64,000 nt of DNA from Bacteroidetes bacterium HGW-Bacteroidetes-7 (GCA_002842465.1 PHDA01000004.1:1-64000), one strand, 5' to 3'. Counted from the stretch's first letter, positions 41,839-51,793 are shown. Made by a program: numbers and translations. Notes: a model not told the origin generated them from the letters alone.

Positions 41839-41860
41839 GAATACATTACAGATTGTAATT

Positions 41861-41895
41861 AAATGGGAGTTTCGGTCATGCCGAAACTCCCATTT
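41861..41895 (+). terminator. Strong hairpin after C26 gene
   Basis: AAATGGGAGTTTCGG and CCGAAACTCCCATTT form a perfect 15-bp stem around TCATG. It is a terminator-like structure, 23 bp after the stop. Confidence 0.8.
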
Positions 41896-42051
41896 TCGTT
41901 GTTATACAATAAATTCCAGAAGTTACATAATTCACAGATTCGGCAACTAAATAAGGTTAAGCAGGTTTTTAATGGCTATCTTACCTAAAATAAAAAGTGG
42001 GAACCGGGATCCACGTTAAAATCCCGAATATTTAATTATTATTTATTAATT

Positions 42052-42522
42052 ATGAAAAAAATTTTATTGACCACAGCAGTTTTCTTTTGTTTAATATCCT
42101 TTACTACAGCACAGGATTACAACACAGGAATTGGATTTCGTGGTGGTTTTTCAAATGGTTTAACCGTAAAACATTTTATTAGCGAGAAGGCTGCTCTCGA
42201 GGGTATTCTCTCAACAAGATGGGGCGGTTTTGAAATTACAGGCCTATATGAGATACATAACAGGGCCTTTAATGTAGATCGTTTAAATTGGTATTTTGGA
42301 TTTGGAGCTCACCTAGGCTTCTGGCAAGGGAATAAAACAAAATGGGCTACTGAAGACAGAGCTTATACCGTAGGAGGTCTTGACGGGATATTGGGTCTTG
42401 AATACAATTTTAAGGCAATACCTTTTAACCTGAGTATTGACTGGAAACCTCAGTTTAACTTTTTTGGTTACTCAGGATTCTGGGGTGACGGAGGCGCAAT
42501 TTCCATCAGGTATATTTTTTAA
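42052..42522 (+). CDS. Small outer-membrane beta-barrel-like protein
   Basis: The 156-residue product has a signal peptide (to about residue 20), alternating strands with aromatic ends (GIGFRGGFSNGLTVKHFI, LNWYFGFGAHLGFW) and a C-terminal Phe (ISIRYIF), all features of 8-stranded OM barrels. No specific function is evident. Confidence 0.7.
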   Translation: MKKILLTTAVFFCLISFTTAQDYNTGIGFRGGFSNGLTVKHFISEKAALEGILSTRWGGFEITGLYEIHNRAFNVDRLNWYFGFGAHLGFWQGNKTKWATEDRAYTVGGLDGILGLEYNFKAIPFNLSIDWKPQFNFFGYSGFWGDGGAISIRYIF

Positions 42523-42546
42523 GGAAAGCCAAAGTATCTAAAGAAA

Positions 42547-42585
42547 AAGAGGATGATCTTAATTAGGATCATCCTCTTCTTTTTT
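42547..42585 (+). terminator. Terminator between convergent genes
   Basis: AAGAGGATGATC and GATCATCCTCTT form a perfect 12-bp stem with an 8-nt loop, then CTTTTTT. It separates the OM-barrel gene from the convergent lipoprotein gene. Confidence 0.85.
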
Positions 42586-42595
42586 GCAATAGGGA

Positions 42596-42991
42596 CTATC
42601 TCTTCTTATTATTCTTGTTTTTATTATTCCAATTACTGTTTTTGGCGAAACTTTTAATGCTCTTTTCAACCTTTCTCATATCACGATTGAAGCCACGCTT
42701 GAAAGAATCCCACTCATCACGACTGTTTCCCCTGAATGTATCCAGCTTCCTTTTCATGTCATTGTTTCTTGTTTCAATGACATATACCCTCTCCCTATGT
42801 CTGGATTCTTTTAATTCATTGATTCGTCTTTCGTTATAGTTCAATCTATTATTATAGTCCCGTCTGTAGTCTCGTTCCCATTGCGACATATCCTTCTGGT
42901 TGCTACGTGACGTAACACCGCACCCAGATAATGCTGTAAATAGAATAATAACAATTATTCCCGAGTAAATAAATGATGATTTTTTTAACAT
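42596..42991 (-). CDS. Basic lipoprotein, unknown function
   Basis: The 131-residue product has a lipobox (LSGC, C24) and a highly charged, Arg/Lys/Asn-rich helical body (WERDYRRDYNNRLNYNERR...) that ends in NNKKR. No family is recognised. It ends an operon with the next gene, 1 bp apart. Confidence 0.6.
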   Translation of the reverse strand: MLKKSSFIYSGIIVIILFTALSGCGVTSRSNQKDMSQWERDYRRDYNNRLNYNERRINELKESRHRERVYVIETRNNDMKRKLDTFRGNSRDEWDSFKRGFNRDMRKVEKSIKSFAKNSNWNNKNKNNKKR

Positions 42992-42992
42992 T

Positions 42993-43418
42993 TTAGAAGT
43001 TACTTGTTGTTAATATTGTTTCTGAATATGAGTATTGTATGGTCGGATCATTCTCGGCCGTTATAAATATCTTGGTCGGTTTTGTCGAAGATACAGATTG
43101 GAACGAAGCTTTCAGTTTGCTTGACATAAATGTTGAGCCGGCCTCAATTTTTCCAATGTTTTGGGGCTGATTGTCATCAGCAACCATCCAAACAATATAC
43201 ATCTCTTTTGGAGGTGTTAGCCTTTTTGGTTCAGCCAGGTTGTTTATGAGGACTTTTATCTGATAGTTTTTATTACTGTCTTTCTTAACTTTAACAACTC
43301 CATTTGCGGCAGGAACAACTGCCGAACTTAAAAACTTAACTCTTTGGGCACATGCACTCATGGGCAACATAAATATTACAACTGTAATAAATAGGGCTAT
43401 TTTATTGAATTTTTTCAT
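42993..43418 (-). CDS. Secreted protein resembling anti-sigma-K-like domain
   Basis: The 141-residue product has a signal peptide or lipobox (MSAC, C22) and a beta-rich domain with KEMYIVWMVADDNQPQNIGKIE, a pattern like the RskA/anti-sigma-K C-terminal fold (YxLWxxxx...GxI). No regulator is fused to it. The function is unknown. Confidence 0.5.
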   Translation of the reverse strand: MKKFNKIALFITVVIFMLPMSACAQRVKFLSSAVVPAANGVVKVKKDSNKNYQIKVLINNLAEPKRLTPPKEMYIVWMVADDNQPQNIGKIEAGSTFMSSKLKASFQSVSSTKPTKIFITAENDPTIQYSYSETILTTSNF

Positions 43419-43467
43419 TTTTCGTATTTTTTTACGTTTAATTTTTAATAATTAAGTGAAATAAAAA

Positions 43468-43503
43468 AAAGATCGCTGAAGATATATCTCCTCAGCGATC
43501 TTT
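43468..43503 (-). terminator. Terminator of the OmpA-family gene
   Basis: AAAGATCGCTGA and TCAGCGATCTTT form a perfect 12-bp stem, with eight T following on the reverse strand. It lies 10 bp after the OmpA-family stop. Confidence 0.85.
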
Positions 43504-43512
43504 AAGATGCTG

Positions 43513-45447
43513 CTAGTAAGGAATAATGTCAATAATAACTGTCCTGTTATAGAACCTCTCTTCTGGGAGCTTATTCTCAAAAGGTGCATAGTGCAAGTCT
43601 GATCCAAAGCCTAACGCTTCAAATTTAACACCGGTGGTGCCAAGATTTTTAAGCGCCTTTTCTATAATACTCTTCACATCCTGAGCTCGCTGTTCAGAGA
43701 GTTTAACATTATACTCGTCATCACCTATAATGTCGGTGTGTCCGTGAATTATTACTGTACCATTATTTTTTACTAATGGTGCAACAACATCTGTAAGGAA
43801 CTTATCATATGATTCAACAGCTTTTGGTTCATCAAAATCAAAAAGGATGCTGAAACGATAGCCTCCTTCAACAGGAGCTTCGCTACGCGAAAGCTTAAAT
43901 GAGCTCTCCTTGCGTATAACTGACCCATCTTCGTTTTTGCCTACCATGACAGCCTTGAATGTTCCGCTTTTACGATCCTTTAGGATTGCATTACCTGAAA
44001 CACTCTCTTTGTTTTTTGTGAACGGGCCGTAGTGTTGAACAATACCTGATTCGTCTGTCACCTCAAGGTTCCAGCTCTTTATAGGAGATTTGCTTCCATC
44101 TTCTGTCATAAAATATATACGACTATCCAAAGGATCATCCTGAACTGCAGTAATTTGTAGTGGTGCCAGCAAATCAGCGGATTTACTTATAACATCTACA
44201 CGTCTGTCTCCTTCACGAAGAAGTGCCAGAAACTTAGTTCCGCCTGGTTGTTCAGATGGATTTATCGGTTGATTTCTTCCCTCTGTTTTAATTCTTAGCG
44301 GACTAATATCAAATACATTAACCAGATATTTTTTAACAGACTCTGCATAACTTAGACCTAAAGCTGATCCGTTTCCGGCAGATGCGCCTATCAGGGTAAC
44401 ATCAAGGTTTCCGTTTTCTCTCATCCGAGTTCCAAGGATATTCAAGATATTGTTGTAGACTGTAAGTTGCCTTTTAGACCTACGATCTAAATCCTTAGGT
44501 TCGGCTTCCTGAAATTGACCCACTTTGAATTTTAAGGCATCAGCCTTATTAAGTTTAGCATACCTTGATGGAATCTCTGTAGATCCCTCTTCAAAGAATA
44601 TATAATTTCTAAGCGGGAAGGTCTCCTTTACAACTCTCTCTGTTGGAATCACTACTGGTGTCTGAACAGAGAATTTTGCATCCTTTTCTACCACAACCGG
44701 AGCAACCGGAGGATAGTAGTAAACCGGAGCCTCTTGCGCTTTCGCTACTGCTTTGGTTTTTCCAAATTTGATGGCCATACCGACTCTTAGAGTCGAAATA
44801 TCCCAACTTTCGATGGAACGAGGATGCTGTCCGAAGTATGGTTTATACATAACAAACGGTGACAGGTTTACCTGAGTAAGACTGTTGACAGAAGCCAAAG
44901 GTATTTCATACCCAATACCAACGTGAGTTGACCAGCTGTTCTGACGCATATCGCTAAATTGTGAATATGCGACAGGCTGGAAGCCCGATGCGTAACGAAA
45001 TCTAAATCCCAGATTGTAACTGTACCCGGCACCAAAAAACATATAGAAATTTGATGCAAACGGAGCAATTCTAATACTTGGATCAATTGAAAAATAGCTG
45101 ATCCTTGCGTTGAGATCTGACGTGCAATCCATACAAGGTTCCATTACTTTATTAAAGATACCTCCTCTGGAATCATAACCAAGGTTTAACATAAATCCCA
45201 AAACCGGGGTTGGTCTGTACTCTGCAAAGAATGATGCGTAGAGTCCGGGACCCCATCCATTATGAAATGCTGATTGGGCATAATAATTTGAATTTAGTTT
45301 TTGGGTAGTTCCGGTATAAAAGTTTAGATTCGCGGCACCAGAAAAACCAAGCCATACCTTAGGCTGAGGTCTTATACCCTCCTGTGCCATTGATGAAGCA
45401 GCAATTCCTGCAATCATCGCTATAACTATGAATATTTTGCGTAACAT
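43513..45447 (-). CDS. OmpA-family outer membrane protein
   Basis: The 644-residue product has a signal peptide (AASSMAQ), an N-terminal OM barrel (about 25-230, many aromatic strands), a linker with Pro/Val repeats, and a C-terminal OmpA peptidoglycan-binding domain (LFDFDEPKAVESYDKFL, IHGHTDIIGDDEYNVKLSEQRAQDV). It anchors the outer membrane to the cell wall. It follows the Ig/ice-binding gene, 34 bp away. Confidence 0.88.
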   Translation of the reverse strand: MLRKIFIVIAMIAGIAASSMAQEGIRPQPKVWLGFSGAANLNFYTGTTQKLNSNYYAQSAFHNGWGPGLYASFFAEYRPTPVLGFMLNLGYDSRGGIFNKVMEPCMDCTSDLNARISYFSIDPSIRIAPFASNFYMFFGAGYSYNLGFRFRYASGFQPVAYSQFSDMRQNSWSTHVGIGYEIPLASVNSLTQVNLSPFVMYKPYFGQHPRSIESWDISTLRVGMAIKFGKTKAVAKAQEAPVYYYPPVAPVVVEKDAKFSVQTPVVIPTERVVKETFPLRNYIFFEEGSTEIPSRYAKLNKADALKFKVGQFQEAEPKDLDRRSKRQLTVYNNILNILGTRMRENGNLDVTLIGASAGNGSALGLSYAESVKKYLVNVFDISPLRIKTEGRNQPINPSEQPGGTKFLALLREGDRRVDVISKSADLLAPLQITAVQDDPLDSRIYFMTEDGSKSPIKSWNLEVTDESGIVQHYGPFTKNKESVSGNAILKDRKSGTFKAVMVGKNEDGSVIRKESSFKLSRSEAPVEGGYRFSILFDFDEPKAVESYDKFLTDVVAPLVKNNGTVIIHGHTDIIGDDEYNVKLSEQRAQDVKSIIEKALKNLGTTGVKFEALGFGSDLHYAPFENKLPEERFYNRTVIIDIIPY

Positions 45448-45481
45448 AAAAAAGTCATTTAAAAGTTTATTTCAGTTTAAA

Positions 45482-48400
45482 TTATGGTCTGTTTACAATA
45501 CTTGCATCAAGCGAAATCGCTGCTATTTGTGTAAGTGCTCTTCCGTGAAGAACGGCACCTGTTGCAAGAGTTATAGACTGGTCGGCAAGCACATTACCAT
45601 AAAATATTGAGTTAGTACCAAGTGTTGCTGATGTTCCTACTATCCAGTAAATGTTTTTTGCCAGTGCTCCACCCATAAGTACAACTTGTGTACCTGCCAG
45701 AGTAGTCAATGTAGAACCCATTTTAAATATGAAGGTTGCATTCGCATCGCCTTGTGCGTCAAGCCATACTGTTCCTGCTGAAAGTATTACTGATGTTGAA
45801 TTTACGTACAGACCAGGAGTAAGAGTAAGTCCGCTTAGATTTCCCGGAAGACTTATTGCGTTTGTTGATCTGGATTGTCCATCCAGATAAGCAGCAGTTA
45901 AGTCAAGTTTAGCCTGTGCAGCAATTGGATCAGCAGCATGAATAGTACCGTTAACAATTCCCGGAGGGAAACCGTTTATAGTTCCGGTTGGGCTTGTACC
46001 CATGTCTCCGTTAATAATTGTCATACCGGTACTTGAAATTCCCGATCCTCCCAATATTGCAAAAGGTTCGGCCGATCTCAAATTAATACCACCAGGACCT
46101 GCCGGAGCAGATGTTGTAAAGTCCCACTCATAATTACTTATTAGAGTGTTACCGGCTACATCCTTAGCCCCTGTTGTTACAGTTGCACGATATGTAGTTC
46201 CTGATAATAGATCGACGTTAGGATTAAATGTTGCCATCAATCCGCTGTATGTAACTAATCCCGAAATCAGCACCGATCCGTTCTTCAATGTGAATGTCAG
46301 ATTATTGATAGAAGTTATATCCATCAATTCGCTGAATGTAGCTGTAACGTTGGTGTTGAGCGGCACATTAACTGCGTCAGACAATGGCGATGTTAAAACG
46401 ACCGTTGGTCTTGTTACGTCAGGTGCACTTCCTGTTGTGAAGCTCCAAGTGTAATTAGTTGCCATTGCATTACCTGTAGCATCTTTTACTGCATTTGTTA
46501 TTGTGCAGGTATAGACGGTATTAGGGTCAAGATTGGCGTTAGGTACAAATGATCCCTTCATTCCAAAATAGGTTACAACTCCTGCAATGCTTACAGCTCC
46601 TTTTTGAACAACAAAGCTTGTGTTGTTGAAAGTTGATGGATCCATAGCTTTACTGAAGGTGGCAGAAATTACCTTATCAAGAGCAACATTTGTTGCTAAG
46701 TTAAGAGGGTCAGTTAATACCACAGTCGGTAACGCACCGGTTGTAAAGCTCCATGTGTAGTTATTCGCAAGATTATTACCGGTTGCATCAGTAGCACCAG
46801 TTGTTATTGTTCCGGTGTATACTACTCCCGGTGAAAGATTGGCTGATGGAGTGAAAGTAACAATATTTCCAAAATATGAAATAGCACCTGCAACAGAAGT
46901 TAAGCCTTGTTTTATTGTGACTGTAGCTCCATTAAGTGTGGCCGGATCCATTGCTTTACTGAAAGTAGCCGTGATTATTTTGTTTAACGGCACATTAACT
47001 GCAAGGTTAACAGGGTCTGTTGAAATAACAATTGGATTAGCACCTGTTGTAAATATCCAGTTGAAATTTGCTGCCAGATTATTACCTGCTACATCTTTGG
47101 CTCCTGTTGTTATTGTACCATTATAAATAGTACCAGGAGAAAGCGGTACATTAGGAGTAAATGTGGCAACGTTACCAGAGTAGGTAACTATTCCAGGTAT
47201 TACGGTAGTGCCCTGCTTAATTGTGAAAGTTGTAGCGTTTAGCGATAATGGATCCATTGCCTTACTAAAGGTTGCAGTAATCTTTTTATCAAGATCTACG
47301 TTAACGTCATTATTAAGAGGATCTGTTGATATCACAAATGGTAATGCGCTTGTTGTAAAGCTCCAGTTGTAATTGGCTGCTAAATGATTGCCGGATGCAT
47401 CTGTAGCTCCTGTTGTAATGGTCGCATTATAAAGAGTACCTGGAGAGAGTGCTACATTTGGTGTAAATGTTACAATATTACCAAAATAGGTGACTGCTCC
47501 CGGTATTGTAGTGGTTCCCTGCTTAACAGTAACAGTTGTTGTGTTTAGTGATGCTGGGTCCATTGCCATACTAAAGACAGCAGTAATCTTCTTATCAAGG
47601 TCTACATTAACTGCATTATTAAATGGATCTGTCGATATTACAAACGGTAGTACACCGGTTGTAAAGCTCCAGATATAATTTGAAAGCATTGGATTGCCTA
47701 ATGCATCTTTGGCTCCTGTTGTAATTGTACCTGTATATACACTGTTGGCTGTAAATGGTGAATTAGGAGTAAAGGTTGCAACATTACCTGTATAAGTAAC
47801 CTGGCCTGCAATTGTATTTATACCTTGTTTAATAAGGATTGTTGATGCATTAACAGTTGCGGGATCCATCGGTTTATTGAATGTTATTGTAACAATTTTT
47901 GTAAGCGGAACATTTGTTGCTCCGTTTGCAGGGTCTGTCTGAATAACAGAAGGTGTATTTCCAGTATTAAAGCTCCAAACATAATTACTTAACAGACTAT
48001 TACCCAAAACATCTTTAGCTCCGGTAGTAATTGTCCCGGTGTAAACTGTATTTGGAGTAAGATTTGAAGAAGGTGTAAACAGAGCAGTATTTCCGGAGTA
48101 GGTAACCACTCCCGGTATTGTTGTTAAACCTTGTTTCAAGGTAAAGGTTTGGGCGTTAATTGTAGCAAGATTCATAGGCTTGCTGAACAACGCTGAAATC
48201 ACCTTTCCTAAAGGAACGCCTGAAGCGCCGTTAGCAGGATCGGTTGAAACAACCAATGGTGCACTACCGGTCGTAAAGGTCCAGACATAGTCCTCCAGAA
48301 GAGAATACTTGGCGAAATCTTTAACCCCCGTTGTAATAATTGCTGTGTAAGTTGTGTTTGATAATAAAATAACGGCAGGAATAAAAGTCGCAGTTACGCC

Positions 48401-48745
48401 TGAATAAATGACTGTTCCAGGTATTACTGTGCTTCCTTGCTTGAGAATGAATGTGTTAGTATTTATTGTAGAACCATCCATTGCCTTATTGAAAGTAGCC
48501 GATATCTGCTTGTCTAATAAAACATTAGACGCTCCGCCGGCCGGATCTGTAGAAACGACTTCCGGACAAATAGGTTGTGTCTCTCCGGTGAAATCGTCCT
48601 TGGTACATTGCCACATGAAAACACTTAGTAGGAGTGTGACGATCCAGATTCTGGTGTGAATTGTCCCTTTAAGCCTTTTAATCTGGTTTCCCCAGTTCTC
48701 GTTAAACTTAAAGTTCTCATCTTTTAAATTTTGCTTTGTAATCAT
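45482..48745 (-). CDS. Lipoprotein with eight Ig-like repeats and DUF3494 domain
   Basis: The roughly 1087-residue surface protein has a lipobox (FMWQC) near residue 50, then eight SbsA-type Ig-like domains of about 100 residues (each starts near STDPxNxAxNVxLDKxIxATFSKAMDP and ends TGAKDxxGNxLxxNYxWSFTTG), then a C-terminal DUF3494 ice-binding-like domain (FAILGGSGISSTGMTIINGDMGTSPTG, GNVLADQSITLATGAVLHGRAL). Known DUF3494 proteins bind ice; many in non-cold bacteria are adhesins. The ATG at 48745 is preferred. The tandem DNA repeats are prone to recombination. Confidence 0.88.
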   Translation of the reverse strand: MITKQNLKDENFKFNENWGNQIKRLKGTIHTRIWIVTLLLSVFMWQCTKDDFTGETQPICPEVVSTDPAGGASNVLLDKQISATFNKAMDGSTINTNTFILKQGSTVIPGTVIYSGVTATFIPAVILLSNTTYTAIITTGVKDFAKYSLLEDYVWTFTTGSAPLVVSTDPANGASGVPLGKVISALFSKPMNLATINAQTFTLKQGLTTIPGVVTYSGNTALFTPSSNLTPNTVYTGTITTGAKDVLGNSLLSNYVWSFNTGNTPSVIQTDPANGATNVPLTKIVTITFNKPMDPATVNASTILIKQGINTIAGQVTYTGNVATFTPNSPFTANSVYTGTITTGAKDALGNPMLSNYIWSFTTGVLPFVISTDPFNNAVNVDLDKKITAVFSMAMDPASLNTTTVTVKQGTTTIPGAVTYFGNIVTFTPNVALSPGTLYNATITTGATDASGNHLAANYNWSFTTSALPFVISTDPLNNDVNVDLDKKITATFSKAMDPLSLNATTFTIKQGTTVIPGIVTYSGNVATFTPNVPLSPGTIYNGTITTGAKDVAGNNLAANFNWIFTTGANPIVISTDPVNLAVNVPLNKIITATFSKAMDPATLNGATVTIKQGLTSVAGAISYFGNIVTFTPSANLSPGVVYTGTITTGATDATGNNLANNYTWSFTTGALPTVVLTDPLNLATNVALDKVISATFSKAMDPSTFNNTSFVVQKGAVSIAGVVTYFGMKGSFVPNANLDPNTVYTCTITNAVKDATGNAMATNYTWSFTTGSAPDVTRPTVVLTSPLSDAVNVPLNTNVTATFSELMDITSINNLTFTLKNGSVLISGLVTYSGLMATFNPNVDLLSGTTYRATVTTGAKDVAGNTLISNYEWDFTTSAPAGPGGINLRSAEPFAILGGSGISSTGMTIINGDMGTSPTGTINGFPPGIVNGTIHAADPIAAQAKLDLTAAYLDGQSRSTNAISLPGNLSGLTLTPGLYVNSTSVILSAGTVWLDAQGDANATFIFKMGSTLTTLAGTQVVLMGGALAKNIYWIVGTSATLGTNSIFYGNVLADQSITLATGAVLHGRALTQIAAISLDASIVNRP

Positions 48746-48828
48746 TTTAAAAATAGTTTTAGTAATATATGTGTAAGGTGGCAAGAATCAGATATAAAAC
48801 CATTACAAGAAACCGTCAGGATGTTACA

Positions 48829-49917
48829 TCATTCATACCTTTTAAAAATGAGCCTTTTTTTCCTGGGCATTGTATCACCCAATAGAAATCCCCATGGCTT
48901 AAGAGAATCAACACGATCGAATATCAATTTTGCAACAGCAGTCAGCGGTATTGAGACAAACATGCCTGGTACCCCCCACAATACACCAAATGCAATTACT
49001 GCAACTATTGAAACTAAGGCATTAATTTTTACTTTTGAAGCTACAATCTTTGGAACTATATAATTATTGTCAATGAGTTGGATAATATAGTAACATATAA
49101 GTACATAAAAAGCATACCATGCTGTTGATTTTGTGGCTAATGCTATCATCATTGGCAAAGCAACTGCTACCAACCCTCCTATATATGGTATAAGATTAAG
49201 CAACGCGCCAATTATTCCTAAAAGAATTGCGTATTCAATCCCCAGAATAAGTAATACTGACGAATTGAGTACGGCCATTATAGCGGTTTCGATAATTAGA
49301 CCTGTCAAATAGCGCTGCACCACAACTTTGGTCTCACCAATAAATTCATTAACGCTTATTCGATTATTATCACCTAACAATCTATGAAAAAAATCAAGTA
49401 TCAATGGCTTATAGTATAAGATCATAAAAACATAAACAGGAACAAGCAGCAGGGCAACTATTCCACTGCCCAGGTACATAAGTGTCTGGCCAACAGAAGA
49501 GCTGTTTAGTTGAATGAATTCGGCTTTTGTTTTTGCTATCCAATCTATTATTTTTTGAGGGCTTAAATCAAAATAGTCAGATGCCCATGTGATAGAGAGG
49601 TTAAGATACTCGGTGAATTTTTTTACAAGCATAGGCCATGATTCACTGAACATGCTTGCCTGGGAAACAAGAAAAATCCCAAGAGCAGTTATAAGAATGA
49701 GTGCAATAATTACACTAAATGCAATTGCGACTATCCTGTTTACCTTGTATCGTACAAAAAAATTGACTGCCGGGTTGAGAACAATTGCTATAAAGATTGA
49801 AAAAAGCAATGGGACAATAACACCCTGTGCTAGATAAAGCATATAAACCAAAAAATAGACCCCGGTTATAAAAATTGAGATCTTCACATAAAATGGCATT
49901 TCAGACTTCTGGTTCAC
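48829..49917 (-). CDS. AI-2E/PerM family transporter
   Basis: The 362-residue product has eight TM helices and the family signatures NLIPYIGGLVAVALPMMIAL and ending IVAVIAFGVLWGVPGMFVSIPLTA. Some members export AI-2 or act as Na+/H+ antiporters. It closes a group of envelope-related reverse-strand genes. Confidence 0.9.
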   Translation of the reverse strand: MNQKSEMPFYVKISIFITGVYFLVYMLYLAQGVIVPLLFSIFIAIVLNPAVNFFVRYKVNRIVAIAFSVIIALILITALGIFLVSQASMFSESWPMLVKKFTEYLNLSITWASDYFDLSPQKIIDWIAKTKAEFIQLNSSSVGQTLMYLGSGIVALLLVPVYVFMILYYKPLILDFFHRLLGDNNRISVNEFIGETKVVVQRYLTGLIIETAIMAVLNSSVLLILGIEYAILLGIIGALLNLIPYIGGLVAVALPMMIALATKSTAWYAFYVLICYYIIQLIDNNYIVPKIVASKVKINALVSIVAVIAFGVLWGVPGMFVSIPLTAVAKLIFDRVDSLKPWGFLLGDTMPRKKRLIFKRYE

Positions 49918-49922
49918 AGCCT

Positions 49923-50321
49923 TTATTGGTTTTTTTGACTCCGTTTAAAAATCAGCTTAATAATTTTACCTCCTGCTGCTTTTACTTCATCAGGATGTGT
50001 TGCAATGGTTGTTGTAACGCCAATCTGGATAATATTTGCAATAAGTTTTCGCAATAGATTTCCTGAGGTGCCAATAATCACTTTTTTGGTGATAAATCCG
50101 GTAGTGATACCCAGTGAGGTACTAATAATGTTTTTTATTAGTTCGGGCGAATTAACCACTCCATCAAATGTTTCTTTTATAAGGTTTTCTGGTTTAAAAT
50201 ACCTGACAGTAGTCAAAAATTGATCTTTAAGTAATAGACCCTTTGTGCTTTGTTGCTGAGAAAGTGAATTAATGGCCTCGCTTAATTCATCTGTCGAATT
50301 AAAATTTTTCATCAGGCCCAA
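49923..50321 (-). CDS. Hypothetical protein (132 aa)
   Basis: No named family is recognised. A helical N-terminal region is followed by a Gly/Ile/Thr-rich segment (SLGITTGFITKKVIIGTSGNLLRKLIANIIQIGVTTTIA), perhaps membrane-associated. It overlaps the upstream YqjE-like gene by 23 bp, indicating coupling. Confidence 0.55.
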   Translation of the reverse strand: MGLMKNFNSTDELSEAINSLSQQQSTKGLLLKDQFLTTVRYFKPENLIKETFDGVVNSPELIKNIISTSLGITTGFITKKVIIGTSGNLLRKLIANIIQIGVTTTIATHPDEVKAAGGKIIKLIFKRSQKNQ

Positions 50322-50664
50322 TTTTTATGATCTGTTTTAGAATAAAATTACTCACCCTTTGTTTAAACCAATTGTTCAGAAAGAGCGCAATTACAAGAGC
50401 AATAATGCCGTAAAAAGCGGCTACAATTGCAAATCCATACCATAGCTCTCCTAAAATGTCACCGAGTAGTATCGATCCACCAATGGAGGCGATGAATAAA
50501 AACATAAATAAAAATAGAGTTACAAAGGCTTTCGAAATTATAGCAGAAGCAACTTTTAAAATCTTGTTAATGGTATTTAACTTAAAAAGTTGAATGCTTG
50601 TTTTGATATAATCCTCAGCCCTTTCTAGCAGGATTTCAAAGTTGCTTCCTTTATAATCTTCCAT
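50299..50664 (-). CDS. YqjE/DUF1469-like membrane protein
   Basis: The 121-residue product has an amphipathic N-terminal helix (LLERAEDYIKTSIQLFKL) and two TM (about 48-70 and 74-97), a layout like the phage-holin/YqjE family. It lies between a YtxH gene and the 132-aa gene. Such groups occur in stress clusters. Confidence 0.6.
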   Translation of the reverse strand: MEDYKGSNFEILLERAEDYIKTSIQLFKLNTINKILKVASAIISKAFVTLFLFMFLFIASIGGSILLGDILGELWYGFAIVAAFYGIIALVIALFLNNWFKQRVSNFILKQIIKIGPDEKF

Positions 50665-50676
50665 GACCTAGGTTTG

Positions 50677-50907
50677 CTATGCTTTAGCTTTTTCTTCTGA
50701 AACTACATCACTCATATCCTGTACCTTTTCGGTAACACTGTCAACAAATTCATCAAATTTGCTTTTTAATATATCCGCGTAATCTTCACTTTTTTGTGTG
50801 ATTTTTTTGCGTGTAACAGATCCCTTTTCGGGTGCAAACAAGACCCCGATAACTACTCCGACAGCTACTCCCGCCAATGCTCCAAGTAAAACTTTTTCTA
50901 AACCCAT
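50677..50907 (-). CDS. YtxH domain-containing protein (76 aa)
   Basis: A Gly/Ala-rich TM (LGALAGVAVGVVIGVLFAPEKG) followed by KxRKKI and a helical coil is the YtxH pattern. It is a general stress-type envelope protein. Confidence 0.85.
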   Translation of the reverse strand: MGLEKVLLGALAGVAVGVVIGVLFAPEKGSVTRKKITQKSEDYADILKSKFDEFVDSVTEKVQDMSDVVSEEKAKA

Positions 50908-50971
50908 TTTAGTTGTTTTTAAAATTGTAAATAAATTCTTTTATGATTCATACCCTACTGTTAGACGCTAG

Positions 50972-51520
50972 CTAAACAGAATCTCGTTTTTTTCTAATGT
51001 CTTTAAAATGAGAGGCATTTAGCCCTGTCGTATTTTTAAATTGACTTGAAAGATGAGATAAGCTACTGTAATTCAGCCTAAATGATATTTCAGTCAGAGA
51101 GAGTTTTTTATAAACAAGCAATTCTTTGACCTGTTCTATCCTTTGTTGCAGGTAATATTTTTCAATTGTAGTCCCTTCCATTTCAGAAAACAATTTTGAT
51201 ACAGTCGGGTAGCTGCATTTTAGTTTTTCACTTATGTAAGCTGATAGCTTTACATTAAGGTTTTCATTGGAGAAATGAACAAGTTCGGTAATGACAGCTT
51301 TGATGTCTTTTATGATCTTGTAATTCTTATCTTCAATTATTTCGAGACCCCATTTAATTAAATTTGAATTAATTAATGATAATTCCGACGAAGAAAGATC
51401 CTCCATGAACTCTGCTTTTCCCATACTAACGGTTATGTTAGTCAGGTTAAATTTTTCCAGTTCGTCCCTGACAATCATTTTGCAACGGATACAAACCATA
51501 TTTCGGATATATAAGATCAT
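50972..51520 (-). CDS. Short AraC-type regulator with MVCIRCK N-terminus (1)
   Basis: The 182-residue product has a C-terminal AraC HTH pair (ERVKELLVYKKLSLTEISFRLNYSSLSHLSSQFKNTTGLNASHFK pattern in residues 125-175). The N-terminus (LYIRNMVCIRCKMIVRDEL) resembles a heavy-metal-associated CxxC fold. A close paralogue lies at 51794-52354. It probably controls the neighbouring envelope genes. Confidence 0.8.
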   Translation of the reverse strand: MILYIRNMVCIRCKMIVRDELEKFNLTNITVSMGKAEFMEDLSSSELSLINSNLIKWGLEIIEDKNYKIIKDIKAVITELVHFSNENLNVKLSAYISEKLKCSYPTVSKLFSEMEGTTIEKYYLQQRIEQVKELLVYKKLSLTEISFRLNYSSLSHLSSQFKNTTGLNASHFKDIRKKRDSV

Positions 51521-51535
51521 TAGTACTATACGTGT

Positions 51536-51694
51536 TTAATGCCTATAAGATCTACCTTGAATTATTCTTAGAAGTATTGCTATGATTGCCAACACTAAAA
51601 GAATGTGTATAATGCCTCCTAGATTGAAGCCTACCAAACCGACCAGCCACGCAACTACCAGTATAACAGCTAGAATATAAAGAAAATTTCCCAT
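51536..51694 (-). CDS. Small lmo0937-like membrane protein (52 aa)
   Basis: MGNFLYILAVILVVAWLVGL then two TM segments match the short lmo0937 family of stress-related 2-TM proteins. It lies between the two AraC paralogues on the same strand. Confidence 0.7.
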   Translation of the reverse strand: MGNFLYILAVILVVAWLVGLVGFNLGGIIHILLVLAIIAILLRIIQGRSYRH

Positions 51695-51793
51695 ACGAGT
51701 TATGTGTATATAAAAAAGTTAACTACTCTTGTACAAAAGTAGTTATGGGCGATTTTTATTACGTTACACTATTCTTGGGAAAAGTTACATCAT

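Noticed and set aside
45651-48659. Forward open frames of 60-100 codons opposite the Ig-repeat gene
   Set aside because: They recur with the repeat period and are antisense shadows of the Ig units.
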